A stretch of DNA of 64,000 nucleotides from positions 62,001 to 126,000 of the IMG/VR virus record IMGVR_UViG_3300039183_000005; one strand, 5' to 3'. Positions 10,308 through 18,669 of the stretch are shown one piece after another; the first letter of the stretch is position 1; each line of letters starts with the position of its first letter. The position numbers and the translations under genes were made by a program. This DNA comes from a virus. The notes beneath the pieces are model-generated. The model was not told the origin of the DNA. It made no database searches and saw only the letters and a list, made by a program, of their open reading frames with translations.

Positions 10308-13300
10308 ATGCGCATGTATACATTACATTATCCACCAGGTCTCATCCATCGTAGTCAGGTGTGTAGTGATTTAGCTCAAGGTAATATGCCATATAAAATT
10401 GATGGATTTGATAATGGTAATGGTAGAATTGGTCTTAACTTTCTGGGTGCTGATAATGCTCGCATAGTATCTAACAAAGAAATTGCTGATAATTATGATG
10501 TGAAAGGCGGACATGGAGAGTATTGTCTGGAAATAAAATCTGTTGATTTGATTGATTCACCTCAATATGCATTTTATTTACCACTTGGTGGATATGGTGG
10601 TACTATTGATGATATTGATGGTTTCTATCTAAAGTTTGATTTTATGTATACCAATACTAGTTCGGGAATAGTTATACAGTTTAACCGAGCTTATGTTGAC
10701 AATGTTTCAAGAGAATTTTCAATATATTTAGAAAATGGATATTTAACTGTCGCTGGATGCAAACATATCCATCCCAACCCAACAGATTCAGAACCTCCCA
10801 CATACAGACGAGATTCATGGATTTCTAGAGAAGATGGAAAATTAGGAACCATTTATATTGCCCCAGACAAATGGCATGAAATTCAGATGTTCATACAACC
10901 ACGAAAAGGGTGGGACGTAAGTGACGTTGGCCCAACACCAGGACCAATTGGTTACTATGCAGTTAATCCATTTGTTACATTTTTTGAGCGATATGAACAG
11001 GCTCCTGCTGCTATTCCTACCATAGCTAGTTCTGAAGCTTTGGGTAGTAGTGGTCTGTATGGTCTCAGGTTAAATTCATGGCCAGCCGATGGTCAACCAA
11101 TGTATCCTAATACTATGTTGCCAGGACAAGATCAGTCTGCTTGGCCACCAGAAAATTATGCTAGTGGACAATACTTCTATGCAGAAGAATTAGGTATGGT
11201 TTACATATGGGTAAATGGTAAACTTGATATTCAACATACCACTAACATGGTTAATGAAAGAGATGGTGAATATTTCGATAGTCATTTGCGGATATATCCT
11301 GGCTACTCCATAACTGGTAATGATGGTCGTTTCTTTTTCAATAATATTATACTTAATGATTTTCGTGATCCCTCTGGTTCATATCCTTCTAAAATATTTG
11401 ATCCATTATACTCAAACCATTCTGGTTTAGAATGGAATCCTGGATATAAATTAAAATTTACGGCCATTGAACTAGATACTGATTATTGGAGAGATGATTC
11501 TTTTGGTAGCTATTATGGCAGGAAACATAATACTTGGATGCCAGATTATCCCAGAGGTGCTTTGGTCCCAAGTGGAAATCCATATTTTGTTGACGCCCCA
11601 AATCGATTTGGTGCGCCTACAGATCGTATGATTCCACACGGAACTAAATTAACGTGTGTTCAAGTTGCCTTTGATGGTGAAATACAAGACTTTAAGTCAA
11701 ACAAAGGAAATAGTGGATGGCATACAGATTATCCACATCAAAATTATCATTACCAATTAGTACAGCCACAAGATAGTCAGCCCCTATCTAGTGCCAGCGA
11801 TAGACCTAGCTTAGAGGTACAAGCACAGGGCGATGTAGAACTATTTTATTTGAAACGCCCACTTTCTGTGTCTGGCGAACAACCATTGGCTGGTGGTTAT
11901 TTCGGCATGAATGGACCAAAAGATTATGCGCCAATAATTTATCCAGAATTAGGCGATACTGAATTGCCAACTATTTATCGTGTATGGACGTGTATTTGGG
12001 ATCACAATACCAGCCCACATACTCCAAAAGACCAAATGCATCATATGATTCGTGTACCGTCTGGTGTTAGTGGGCATGTTGATTATATATCTGACAATCC
12101 AACTGCTGGTACTAGGCTATGGTCTTCATATCCAAGCGGAAGTGCTGCTTTCACTGATGGCTTTTCAATGGCAGATTGGCCATACAATCCAATTACTGGT
12201 AATCCATGGACGTGGGATGATTTAGAAACACTTCAGATAGGTGCTTCTAGCGTCGTTCATAATATATTAAATAATCAATATCTTATAACTATCTATCTAT
12301 TAATTGAACATGCTAGTCATATTGATCCAAATATTAGTATTCTTGGAGATAATCTTCTGGAAGATAATGTTGCCGATGATATTCCATTTTTTATGCAAAC
12401 GAAAGAAATGTATCGTCCTGGGTGGAGATTATGGGAAGAGGGTATCAATCGTACATATTACAATAAATGGAATATTAGTCCAATATTCCAAATAAAAAGA
12501 ACTGATCGTCAATCAACAGATGGTCAAGCAACTATTATTAATCCTGTATACAGCGGTGTTATAGAATATGATTACAAAATACGATATATCAACGGAGAAA
12601 TTATACAGGGTGAAAATTATCGTCGTTTTGACGAACATTTTAACCAGGTTTGGGTCTATACCATTGATGGAATGACTCCATCAGAAACAATTCAACCTAG
12701 ATTACCGATGAGACAAGAAGTTATTACAGATGCCAGTGGAAATTATTTTTCTTATCTTGGTCATCCTGTTCTAGAATGGAATACTAAGCGATATCCAACG
12801 GATAGCAATTTATCTCCACTGGATTATTTTCCATATATTGTGTACGACTATAATACTATTTATGTAATTCCTTTGTCTGCACATAATATCTCAGATACTA
12901 TCGACCCCAACGATATTTATCGTACATGGACTGATGCAACATCAAGACCAAGTAATAGTGGCAATTGGACTATCAATAAACAACAAAATGTATTTAATTT
13001 TGCTATTAATCGAGATAGTTATTTTCATCCATTTAGCCCATCTGCTGTTGCTAATCATGCATTGACACATCCAAATGAAACTTTAGATTATACATTTCCA
13101 GAATCACGAAGCGGTCACGATTATTATTTTCAGGCGCCAAACTTGCCTTCTGGTTCAGTATCTCAATCCATATTGCTTACAGATAAGCTTGGTATTCCAG
13201 AAGAAGCTATTGATCATGGTTTATATAATTTCCACATGGGATTATATCAGACTACGGCGAATCAAGCCATCAACGATACGGGAGAGGGAAAATTTGATTT

Positions 13301-13802
13301 TTATAGTGGCGATCCAGGAATAGATACTCATATATCTGGATATACATTCGGGCAAGACGCAACAGTAGGGTGGCATCTTAATGAAACATCCGGTTCCTTA
13401 CCGTCTGGAACACGACAAGTTGTATTTACATTTAATGCCATTAGGAATACTGATGATGGCAAAAAATCTCCTGGCGGGACACTTGGTGGTACTTCAAATT
13501 TTGCTTCTTTTGATGAACCATTTTTTGTACTTAATTTAGCTTCTGATGTTGCTACTTATTCACATCATCCAGCGGATGTAAATCAAGATAATAGAATAAA
13601 TAACGTGGAATTAGCTAATTATATTTCTCAATGGCAAAACGGTGCATTATCCATTGGAGAAATGAAAAAATATCTCACAAAGGCTGAAGAAATTTGGCAA
13701 CATGGTCCAACCACTTTATTTAATGAACCATCTGGTGGTCTATATATTGATGCCGATGATGGACCAAATCCAGAAAATTGGGAACCTTCTGGATATGTGT
13801 AA
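10308..13802 (+). CDS. Giant lectin-like fibre protein with terminal dockerin-like EF-hand (1164 aa)
   Basis: The start at ATG 10308 follows TAGGAGT; MRMYTLHYPPG opens the chain. Residues of about 20-200 and again further on have the look of concanavalin-type beta sandwiches (GGHGEYCLEIKSVDL, FYLKFDFMYTN, PDKWHEIQMFI), a fold common in carbohydrate-binding fibre proteins. Near the end, residues 1090-1101 read DVNQDNRINNVE, matching the Ca-binding loop DxNxDxxI...E of dockerin/EF-hand repeats, followed by a helix (LANYISQWQNG). The last 30 residues return to LFxxP/LYIDA strand units seen in the first gene of the window. Probable receptor-binding or virion decoration protein; the specific ligand is unknown. 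Confidence 0.5.
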   Translation: MRMYTLHYPPGLIHRSQVCSDLAQGNMPYKIDGFDNGNGRIGLNFLGADNARIVSNKEIADNYDVKGGHGEYCLEIKSVDLIDSPQYAFYLPLGGYGGTIDDIDGFYLKFDFMYTNTSSGIVIQFNRAYVDNVSREFSIYLENGYLTVAGCKHIHPNPTDSEPPTYRRDSWISREDGKLGTIYIAPDKWHEIQMFIQPRKGWDVSDVGPTPGPIGYYAVNPFVTFFERYEQAPAAIPTIASSEALGSSGLYGLRLNSWPADGQPMYPNTMLPGQDQSAWPPENYASGQYFYAEELGMVYIWVNGKLDIQHTTNMVNERDGEYFDSHLRIYPGYSITGNDGRFFFNNIILNDFRDPSGSYPSKIFDPLYSNHSGLEWNPGYKLKFTAIELDTDYWRDDSFGSYYGRKHNTWMPDYPRGALVPSGNPYFVDAPNRFGAPTDRMIPHGTKLTCVQVAFDGEIQDFKSNKGNSGWHTDYPHQNYHYQLVQPQDSQPLSSASDRPSLEVQAQGDVELFYLKRPLSVSGEQPLAGGYFGMNGPKDYAPIIYPELGDTELPTIYRVWTCIWDHNTSPHTPKDQMHHMIRVPSGVSGHVDYISDNPTAGTRLWSSYPSGSAAFTDGFSMADWPYNPITGNPWTWDDLETLQIGASSVVHNILNNQYLITIYLLIEHASHIDPNISILGDNLLEDNVADDIPFFMQTKEMYRPGWRLWEEGINRTYYNKWNISPIFQIKRTDRQSTDGQATIINPVYSGVIEYDYKIRYINGEIIQGENYRRFDEHFNQVWVYTIDGMTPSETIQPRLPMRQEVITDASGNYFSYLGHPVLEWNTKRYPTDSNLSPLDYFPYIVYDYNTIYVIPLSAHNISDTIDPNDIYRTWTDATSRPSNSGNWTINKQQNVFNFAINRDSYFHPFSPSAVANHALTHPNETLDYTFPESRSGHDYYFQAPNLPSGSVSQSILLTDKLGIPEEAIDHGLYNFHMGLYQTTANQAINDTGEGKFDFYSGDPGIDTHISGYTFGQDATVGWHLNETSGSLPSGTRQVVFTFNAIRNTDDGKKSPGGTLGGTSNFASFDEPFFVLNLASDVATYSHHPADVNQDNRINNVELANYISQWQNGALSIGEMKKYLTKAEEIWQHGPTTLFNEPSGGLYIDADDGPNPENWEPSGYV

Positions 13803-13845
13803 GAAATTAAGTATCACTTAAATATGATTTTGTGTGATATTGGTG

Positions 13846-13851
13846 TATAAT
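13846..13851 (+). promoter_or_regulatory. Candidate -10 box ahead of paralogue B
   Basis: A perfect TATAAT lies in the 89-base gap before the strongly expressed-looking gene at 13892. No convincing -35 box is seen at 16-18 bases upstream (the hexamer there is TATGAT), and the GRAACA box of the minus-strand promoters is absent. It may be a late promoter with a different upstream element, or a chance match in AT-rich DNA. Confidence 0.3.
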
Positions 13852-13875
13852 ATAGTGATAAAATATATGTTTTAG

Positions 13876-13886
13876 AAAGGAGGTGA
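13876..13886 (+). promoter_or_regulatory. Near-perfect Shine-Dalgarno sequence that fixes the start at 13892
   Basis: AAAGGAGGTGA is complementary to the 16S rRNA 3' end over at least nine bases and sits 5 bases before ATG 13892. A GTG at 13883 in the same frame is part of this site and is therefore not the start. It is the strongest ribosome binding site in the window. Confidence 0.8.
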
Positions 13887-13891
13887 AAGAT

Positions 13892-14533
13892 ATGGCAGCA
13901 GCGATTGATTTCTATGCAGGGCAAGGTGGTGGAACATGGGTAGACCTAAATTCGTCTGGTCTAGGCTTTTTCGGTGCATCATTTGGGACTTCGGTTCAAG
14001 TCGGGGAGTATCAAGATAGTACCTATATTAGCGCGAGTGATGGTAGTGCCCCAGCAGGTCCAGAAGCTACTAACTGCAAGTATGATACCGTGACTTCCGG
14101 TGTAATTATCGATGGTGCTGCGGCAATAGTGCCGTCAGCGGTAGTGATTAACTCCGGTACACTGAATATCCGTTTCACATTTGATTCAGCAGTTAAGACT
14201 CAAAACTGTGAACTTCGCATTTTTGATAGAGTTAGTATTACCAATGGGGCTGAAGGTGTAACGACTCAAGTGCTTCAGGTGTGCAATGGTGGTTCTGGTG
14301 TTAGTTCTAGCGGTACCGCACTCGCACCAGCCAGTCACCCAGGTTGGGTAGCTCCATCTGGTTCTGGTGTTACTGTTCCGCTTCTAAGCAGCGCTGGTAG
14401 TGGTGGTCTAAGTCCATCTGGAACGGATACTCAGGATACACGACACGACTGGTACGTTTGTCTTTCTGCTAGTCCGTTGAGTATTGGGTCTAAAGAGGCG
14501 TTCGGACTCTATGTGCAACTTGAGTATTTGTAA
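13892..14533 (+). CDS. Probably abundant virion protein, paralogue B (213 aa)
   Basis: The start ATG 13892 is chosen because the strong Shine-Dalgarno sequence overlaps the upstream in-frame GTG. The protein (MAAAIDFYAG, SSGLGFFG, CKYDTVTSGVI, RHDWYV, LEYL) is a paralogue of the product at 9661-10296. Codon choice is visibly GC-richer and more uniform than in neighbouring genes, and the gene is framed by a TATAAT-containing gap and a good terminator. Together these features suggest an own transcription unit and high expression, as expected for a repeated virion subunit. The family is not recognised, so whether it is a tube, decoration or fibre-associated protein cannot be said. Confidence 0.55.
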   Translation: MAAAIDFYAGQGGGTWVDLNSSGLGFFGASFGTSVQVGEYQDSTYISASDGSAPAGPEATNCKYDTVTSGVIIDGAAAIVPSAVVINSGTLNIRFTFDSAVKTQNCELRIFDRVSITNGAEGVTTQVLQVCNGGSGVSSSGTALAPASHPGWVAPSGSGVTVPLLSSAGSGGLSPSGTDTQDTRHDWYVCLSASPLSIGSKEAFGLYVQLEYL

Positions 14534-14556
14534 ACTATTGTAACATAAGAACTTAT

Positions 14557-14603
14557 GGGAGGATATTGGTTGACCCGACGATCATAGTCCTCCCTTTTCT
14601 TTT
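14557..14603 (+). terminator. Rho-independent terminator after paralogue B
   Basis: GGGAGGA (14557-14563) pairs perfectly with TCCTCCC (14588-14594), giving a 7-bp GC-rich stem; the loop can form a further short TGGT/ATCA helix. It is followed directly by TTTTCTTTT. It lies 23 bases after the stop of the upstream gene. Confidence 0.8.
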
Positions 14604-14656
14604 GGGGATATAATAGGACACGAAGACTAATATATCGATATTTTTGAAAGTATTTT

Positions 14657-14971
14657 ATGTGGCAAAAAGAAATAGGATTGGATGGAGAGGTTTACGATTC
14701 AAAATCGGAAGCTAATGTAGCAGATTGGTTTTTTTTAAATGACATTACATATGAGCCTCACAAACGACTTCCGAAGCCAAGTCGTAGCATTTGTGATTTT
14801 TATTTACCGGATTATGATTTATGGGTTGAATATGATGGTTTGATGGAAGTTCGTTCAGATGACAAACTAAATAGAAAAAGTATATTCTATAAGAAACATG
14901 GCCTGAAATTTTTAATCATTACAAGGAACAATTGGCAGAGAGACTTGTTGGAACGGATAGAATTGGGATAA
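14657..14971 (+). CDS. Small PD-(D/E)XK nuclease-like protein (104 aa)
   Basis: Residues around 15-60 read SKSEANVADWFFLND, then DFYLPDYDLWVEYDG, matching the pattern E...D-x(8)-E-x-D of Vsr/DUF559-type PD-(D/E)XK nucleases, in which the helix Glu, the strand Asp and the ExD pair bind metal. The C-terminal FLIITRNNW fits the last core strand. The length is close to a minimal nuclease domain. Such proteins in phages act as resolvases, nicking enzymes or DNA repair nucleases; the substrate cannot be told. A comparable but distinct nuclease is at 44919-45278. It is the first gene after the strong terminator, so it needs its own promoter or read-through; TATAAT occurs at 14609 but lacks a -35 box. 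Confidence 0.55.
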   Translation: MWQKEIGLDGEVYDSKSEANVADWFFLNDITYEPHKRLPKPSRSICDFYLPDYDLWVEYDGLMEVRSDDKLNRKSIFYKKHGLKFLIITRNNWQRDLLERIELG

Positions 14972-14975
14972 TAAA

Positions 14976-15326
14976 ATGACAAAGAAACAGCAGACCTTAT
15001 ATGCAGTAATTAGTTTGTTGGTAGGTATTTTCGGAGGCGTAATTGGGACAGCATTTTGCATGGGTGCAGAAAAACAACGTATTCAAGATTCTATTATGGC
15101 AACAAATGTCCGTATTACTAATGTGGAAGAAAAACAAAATATTTCTAAGACGAATGCCGAAAAAGAGATAAATCACTATGTAGAAGTAATAGCAGCCAAC
15201 ATGACTCAATTACAAGAAAATATAATCAGATTAAATATCATAGTCGGGAATTTACGAACAGATGTTCAAGTATTAAAGGCGTTAATGGAACGAATGGAAG
15301 ATTATCTGAAAATTATAAAAGATTAA
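14976..15326 (+). CDS. Membrane-anchored coiled-coil protein (116 aa)
   Basis: The start at ATG 14976 is preceded by GGGATAATAAA. Residues of about 8-28 (LYAVISLLVGIFGGVIGTAF) form one hydrophobic segment rich in small residues. The remainder is a charged amphipathic helix with heptad spacing of Val, Ile, Leu and Met, predicted as coiled coil to the C-terminus. Topology resembles phage holin-associated, spanin-like or superinfection-exclusion proteins, but there is no diagnostic motif or lipobox. It is the last plus-strand gene and ends two bases from the stop of the convergent minus-strand block. Confidence 0.4.
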   Translation: MTKKQQTLYAVISLLVGIFGGVIGTAFCMGAEKQRIQDSIMATNVRITNVEEKQNISKTNAEKEINHYVEVIAANMTQLQENIIRLNIIVGNLRTDVQVLKALMERMEDYLKIIKD

Positions 15327-15328
15327 TT

Positions 15329-15802
15329 TTAACGCCATTGATATATAATTTCTATAGCATGACGCAATAGTGTACCAAGCACACATGCCTCCCCATTACT
15401 AATAGTATGTTGTACTACCGTTTTCTCTTCTCCCCTTTTGACACTTAAATAGATACGAAGTCTTCCGTGTTCATCTTTTGCAAAATATAACACAGCGTTA
15501 CCATTTTGATTTGAATGGAATAAACCCTTGTGTTTTTTCTTGCTATTATCGAATGGTCCTACTCCATTTTGCAATCCCACCAAAACTGCTAAGAGTTCGC
15601 CAATATCGGAATCTCCCAGTTTAAATCTGATTTTGTTTTCCCATGAAAATTTAGCATTGCCTTTAGTATCTTTCTCGGCCTGATTTGCCATCTCCAAGAA
15701 AACGCAATCTTTCTTTGAGCTTAGAGACCATTGGCTAGCCGCTCCATTTCCATCATTTTTAGCCTTATATAATATAAAATTTTCAGGAAATTCTTTTGCC
15801 AT
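15329..15802 (-). CDS. Possible single-stranded nucleic acid-binding protein, whirly/PUR-like (157 aa)
   Basis: The start ATG 15802 (MAKEFPENF) is preferred over an upstream in-frame codon because GAAAGGA lies 8 bases upstream and the ATG shares a base with the stop of the preceding homing endonuclease gene (TAATG). The protein alternates strands and a long C-terminal helix: WSLSSKK, KIRFKLGDSDIGELLAVLVG, GNAVLYFAKDEHGRLRIYLSVKRG, ending LLRHAIEIIYQW. This strand-strand-helix arrangement with aromatic/basic strands recalls whirly- and PUR-type ssDNA/RNA-binding folds, but the resemblance is by eye only. It is the last gene of the P4 unit that also contains SSB and an annealing protein, which agrees with a nucleic acid role. 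Confidence 0.35.
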   Translation of the reverse strand: MAKEFPENFILYKAKNDGNGAASQWSLSSKKDCVFLEMANQAEKDTKGNAKFSWENKIRFKLGDSDIGELLAVLVGLQNGVGPFDNSKKKHKGLFHSNQNGNAVLYFAKDEHGRLRIYLSVKRGEEKTVVQHTISNGEACVLGTLLRHAIEIIYQWR

Positions 15803-16428
15803 TATTTTTTCCTTTCTACTGGTGTTGTTAAAGACTTTTCTACTGACCACTTACGACGAATACGACCTTTTAGAACATTGATAGGAATTCCGGTTTCTTC
15901 ACTCCATTCGACTAGAAGCTGTGTTCTATTATTATACGTTAAGTAATGATTATCTCTTCTATTCCTTGCTTGTTCTTTTTTTGTTGCCCATCGACAATTT
16001 TCTTTGCAATAATTGCCATTATTATTTATTCGATCAATTGAATGATTTTTAGTTGGACGCTCCCCAATATCATTGAGAAAATTTATAAATTTCGTCCAAT
16101 GCTTACAAACCTTAATGCCTCGACCACCATATAGATAATAATTCCTAGCATTTGGATCATTGCATCGTTGAATCATTGCCTCCCAAGACTGATAAGTTTT
16201 GTTATTTTGACTTCTGCCATGTATTGTGAAACGTTTTGATGCTTCTTTTTTCTGTACACATCCACAACTTTTAGTATGTCCACTTTTAAGATTGGAATTA
16301 AGGACAATTATTTCACTTTTATCTATACAGTTACATCTGCATAACCAACGAGTATGTCCCCATTTATTCTTCCCAACCTGTTTTATTACTTCAAGCCTTC
16401 CAAATTTTTGTCCCACTAGATCAATCAC
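15802..16428 (-). CDS. AP2/HNH-type homing endonuclease (208 aa)
   Basis: It starts at GTG 16428, overlapping the preceding stop (GTGATTGA), with AGAAGGAAC upstream. Order: an N-terminal zinc-ribbon module opening with (V/L)IDLVGQKFGRL and Cys pairs WLCRCNC...SCGC; a central HNH module with YSWEAM-like helix, RCNDPN, YGGRGIKVC; the HNH core SIDRINNNGNYCKENCRW; and a C-terminal DNA-binding tail (W-x-E..G-I...RI-RR-W). The closest relative is the gene at 63059-63706; an orphan N-terminal module is at 49561-49701. Members are selfish free-standing endonucleases common in phages. It sits between the annealing protein and the terminal gene without interrupting either. Confidence 0.85.
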   Translation of the reverse strand: MIDLVGQKFGRLEVIKQVGKNKWGHTRWLCRCNCIDKSEIIVLNSNLKSGHTKSCGCVQKKEASKRFTIHGRSQNNKTYQSWEAMIQRCNDPNARNYYLYGGRGIKVCKHWTKFINFLNDIGERPTKNHSIDRINNNGNYCKENCRWATKKEQARNRRDNHYLTYNNRTQLLVEWSEETGIPINVLKGRIRRKWSVEKSLTTPVERKK

Positions 16429-17326
16429 TTTTTGAAGTTCCTTCTTTCATCTTCCGCATTTCAGTAGCAGTAGCAAGTGCATCTTCGTACGTTAATGATT
16501 GTAGGTTGACATCACCTGTTTTCTCATTTAGCTTGTAGTCAATTCCAAGTTTATTTAATACTTCTGCAATATCAAAACCATGGCGTTCTGATATCAGCCT
16601 AATCATACTGATTTGACTTGTGTGAATTGGACCGCCCTTTTGAATATCAGATGCCGTTGCTACCGTTTTATTAACTTCCTCGGCAGAAACAGTTTTCTTT
16701 AGACACAGGGCATTTCGAAATACCCGCCCCTTTGCCCGAGTATCCGCCATGGCCACCAAATATGTCGCATAATCTTCTAAACAATTTTCGCTATGTGCAT
16801 CGGCCAATGCTTCAAATCTTTTTTCTCTTCCTTCTGGTGTTAGAAATACGCACCACGCTTTTGCACATGCGCGAAATCTATTTTCTTCGGTTGGAACAGC
16901 ATCGAGATTACATCCTTCCTCTATTATTTCTCCCACCAATTTCCCAGCAACACGCCTAAGTCCTTCTACCCGTGGATTTTGACCGTCCATCTCGTCATCT
17001 AAAAATTTTCCGAGAACATATTGTGTCCATCCAGGATCATTTGGCGTTGGCGGATCAATCTCTTCTGGATTATTGTCGCTATAATGGTCGTTCTCCAAAT
17101 TTAATTCTACTGCCACACCAACATCATCATCTTCTTTTGCTTCAGTAAGCACCTCCAATCCCAGTTCACCCTGTTTATGCGCTTGAAGTTTTTCTAATAA
17201 TGCCGGTCTTTTGAGACTCTTGCCTTGTGCGTCTAGCAGTTGTTCCTCAGTATATCCAGCGCTAAGAAGTGCTTCTTTAAGTTCTAATTTACCCATCCTT
17301 GTCGGTGGTTTCAATTCTGTCTGCAT
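16421..17326 (-). CDS. Putative single-strand annealing protein (Rad52/RecT-superfamily-like, 301 aa)
   Basis: The start at ATG 17326 has GGAGATG upstream. The first 100 residues are an acidic, flexible region with a LELKEALLSAGYTEEQLL helix. Residues of about 100-220 hold the candidate annealing core, ending in YATYLVAMADTRAKGRVF followed by RNALCL, similar to the 'AxTRAxGRALR' helix of phage Rad52/RecT-type annealing proteins. The C-terminal part (ISMIRLISERHGFDIAEVL, LQSLTYEDALATA) resembles the small helical tail often attached to these proteins. Location in the same unit as SSB supports a recombination role. It overlaps the upstream gene by 38 bases. Identification is moderate; a sequence-profile search would settle it. 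Confidence 0.5.
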   Translation of the reverse strand: MQTELKPPTRMGKLELKEALLSAGYTEEQLLDAQGKSLKRPALLEKLQAHKQGELGLEVLTEAKEDDDVGVAVELNLENDHYSDNNPEEIDPPTPNDPGWTQYVLGKFLDDEMDGQNPRVEGLRRVAGKLVGEIIEEGCNLDAVPTEENRFRACAKAWCVFLTPEGREKRFEALADAHSENCLEDYATYLVAMADTRAKGRVFRNALCLKKTVSAEEVNKTVATASDIQKGGPIHTSQISMIRLISERHGFDIAEVLNKLGIDYKLNEKTGDVNLQSLTYEDALATATEMRKMKEGTSKSD

Positions 17327-17906
17327 TTTTCATCTCCGTTAATACGAATTTCGTAAGTTTTTCTGCGTTACAATCTGATATAACATCATCACATATTTTG
17401 ATTTTAAATTCATTTTCAATTAATTCTTTGTGTGATTCATGTCTAGCAATGATTCTAACTCTCTGGTCGCAAAAAGCAGAAAGTAAATCACTTGATTCGA
17501 TGTGCGGTTTATCAATAAATTCAGGATCAAAAGCATAATGATAAACTAAAGATGCATTACTTGCCAAAGCTTCAATTGTGGTACCAATACTAGTGGTTAT
17601 CAGCGGATAATGATGCCACCTTATCAATTCAGACATACCAAAAATTGGACAAAGAGGTGGTAAACACGGTGGAATAAGATGTTGTGTAAAAATACATATA
17701 TCCAAACCAGCATAAGTGCGACACAATAAATTTATACTGTTAAGTCCCAAATATGTTAAATGTGATACGGCTAAGTGATTAAACACAAAGCCTACGACTG
17801 CTCTATCATCATTCAATTTTAAACCAAATTTTGCCATTTCTTTCGATGCTTGTTTCTTGCGATTAACGGCTTCTTTGTGTTTTGTGTTTTTTTGTTTTTT
17901 AGCCAC
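17289..17906 (-). CDS. Unknown protein at the end of the glycosyltransferase cluster (205 aa)
   Basis: It starts at GTG 17906, overlapping the end of the GT2 gene by 8 bases; AGGGG lies about 10 bases upstream. The first 25 residues are very Lys-rich (MAKKQKNTKHKEAVNRKKQ). The rest has Rossmann-like alternation (VVGFVFNHLAVSHLTYLG, GLDICIFTQHL, YPLITTSIGTTIEALAS), which would fit part of a GT-B glycosyltransferase or a sugar-related protein. A position between a glycosyltransferase and the annealing protein gives no firm function. No catalytic motif is identified. Confidence 0.4.
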   Translation of the reverse strand: MAKKQKNTKHKEAVNRKKQASKEMAKFGLKLNDDRAVVGFVFNHLAVSHLTYLGLNSINLLCRTYAGLDICIFTQHLIPPCLPPLCPIFGMSELIRWHHYPLITTSIGTTIEALASNASLVYHYAFDPEFIDKPHIESSDLLSAFCDQRVRIIARHESHKELIENEFKIKICDDVISDCNAEKLTKFVLTEMKNADRIETTDKDG

Positions 17907-18669
17907 CTTGGTTGCCCCTACGTTGAGATGTAATTTGTTTTGCCATCATTTCGCATTGAGCAATAGACTGTGATGTGGCTTGGTCTACTTCTGTTACTAT
18001 ATTATGATGTAATGGTGCCGGAATGTGATAAATTAATCCGATTTCAGATATTCTGAGTAGCAATTCATAATCATATCGGAATTGCATTTGTTCATTAAAA
18101 CCACTTTTAAGTTTTGGAAATATTTGCGGTCGCACAAAAAAATTCATATCATATGGAAAATTGGTTAACAATCTTTGCATATCAAATGAACATCTGAAAA
18201 CTCTTTCTTCCCTTCCATCTGGATAGTGATTATCACAATCACTAACAACACAAGCGATAGCCGGTTGCTGGCTACAAACATAAATAGCCTGAGATATTTT
18301 GTCCGGTGTATACCAACTTGTTGGGTCCATAAAACCAAATAGTGTTATACCTTGCCACTTCATTTGTAGAGCAATATTTAATGTATGACCAATTGTGCTA
18401 AGTTGTTTCCTAAAAATTCTTATTGGTACTCCATCTAATTCGCCATCAAATTGTGGTGGTAAACCAGTTTTGTCGTCAATTGTGATTGGTTTGGCATCTA
18501 GCAGTTTACACAATACGTCGTATGTATTATCTGTGCTATCGTTGTCGCCCACAATAATTTGGTCGGCTGGACGGATACTTTTCGTTACCGATCTAATTGC
18601 TCTTTCTATCGTCGTTGCATTATTATGAGTAGCTATGATTATACAAACCTTTTCTTTATCTTTTATCAT
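17899..18669 (-). CDS. Family 2-type glycosyltransferase (256 aa)
   Basis: The N-terminus IKDKEKVCIIIATHNNATT is the classic GT-A/GT2 opening, followed by AIRSV and IIVGDNDSTDNTYDVL, where the Asp pair begins the nucleotide-binding loop; MDPTSWY...VVSDCDNHYPDG may supply the metal-binding DxD region. Start ATG 18669 overlaps the previous stop as ATGA; another ATG at 18678 adds three residues and cannot be excluded. Expected role: transfer of a sugar from a nucleotide donor during glycan assembly. It lies in a row of carbohydrate genes (17289-25431). Confidence 0.75.
   Translation of the reverse strand: MIKDKEKVCIIIATHNNATTIERAIRSVTKSIRPADQIIVGDNDSTDNTYDVLCKLLDAKPITIDDKTGLPPQFDGELDGVPIRIFRKQLSTIGHTLNIALQMKWQGITLFGFMDPTSWYTPDKISQAIYVCSQQPAIACVVSDCDNHYPDGREERVFRCSFDMQRLLTNFPYDMNFFVRPQIFPKLKSGFNEQMQFRYDYELLLRISEIGLIYHIPAPLHHNIVTEVDQATSQSIAQCEMMAKQITSQRRGNQGG

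Noticed and set aside
13883-14533. GTG 13883 as the start of paralogue B
   Set aside because: This GTG is the end of the Shine-Dalgarno sequence AAAGGAGGTGA; ATG 13892 is correctly spaced and matches the paralogue's MA- start.
14609-14614. TATAAT as a promoter for the small nuclease gene
   Set aside because: It lies right after the terminator T-run, has no -35 box at 16-18 bases and lacks the GRAACA element.
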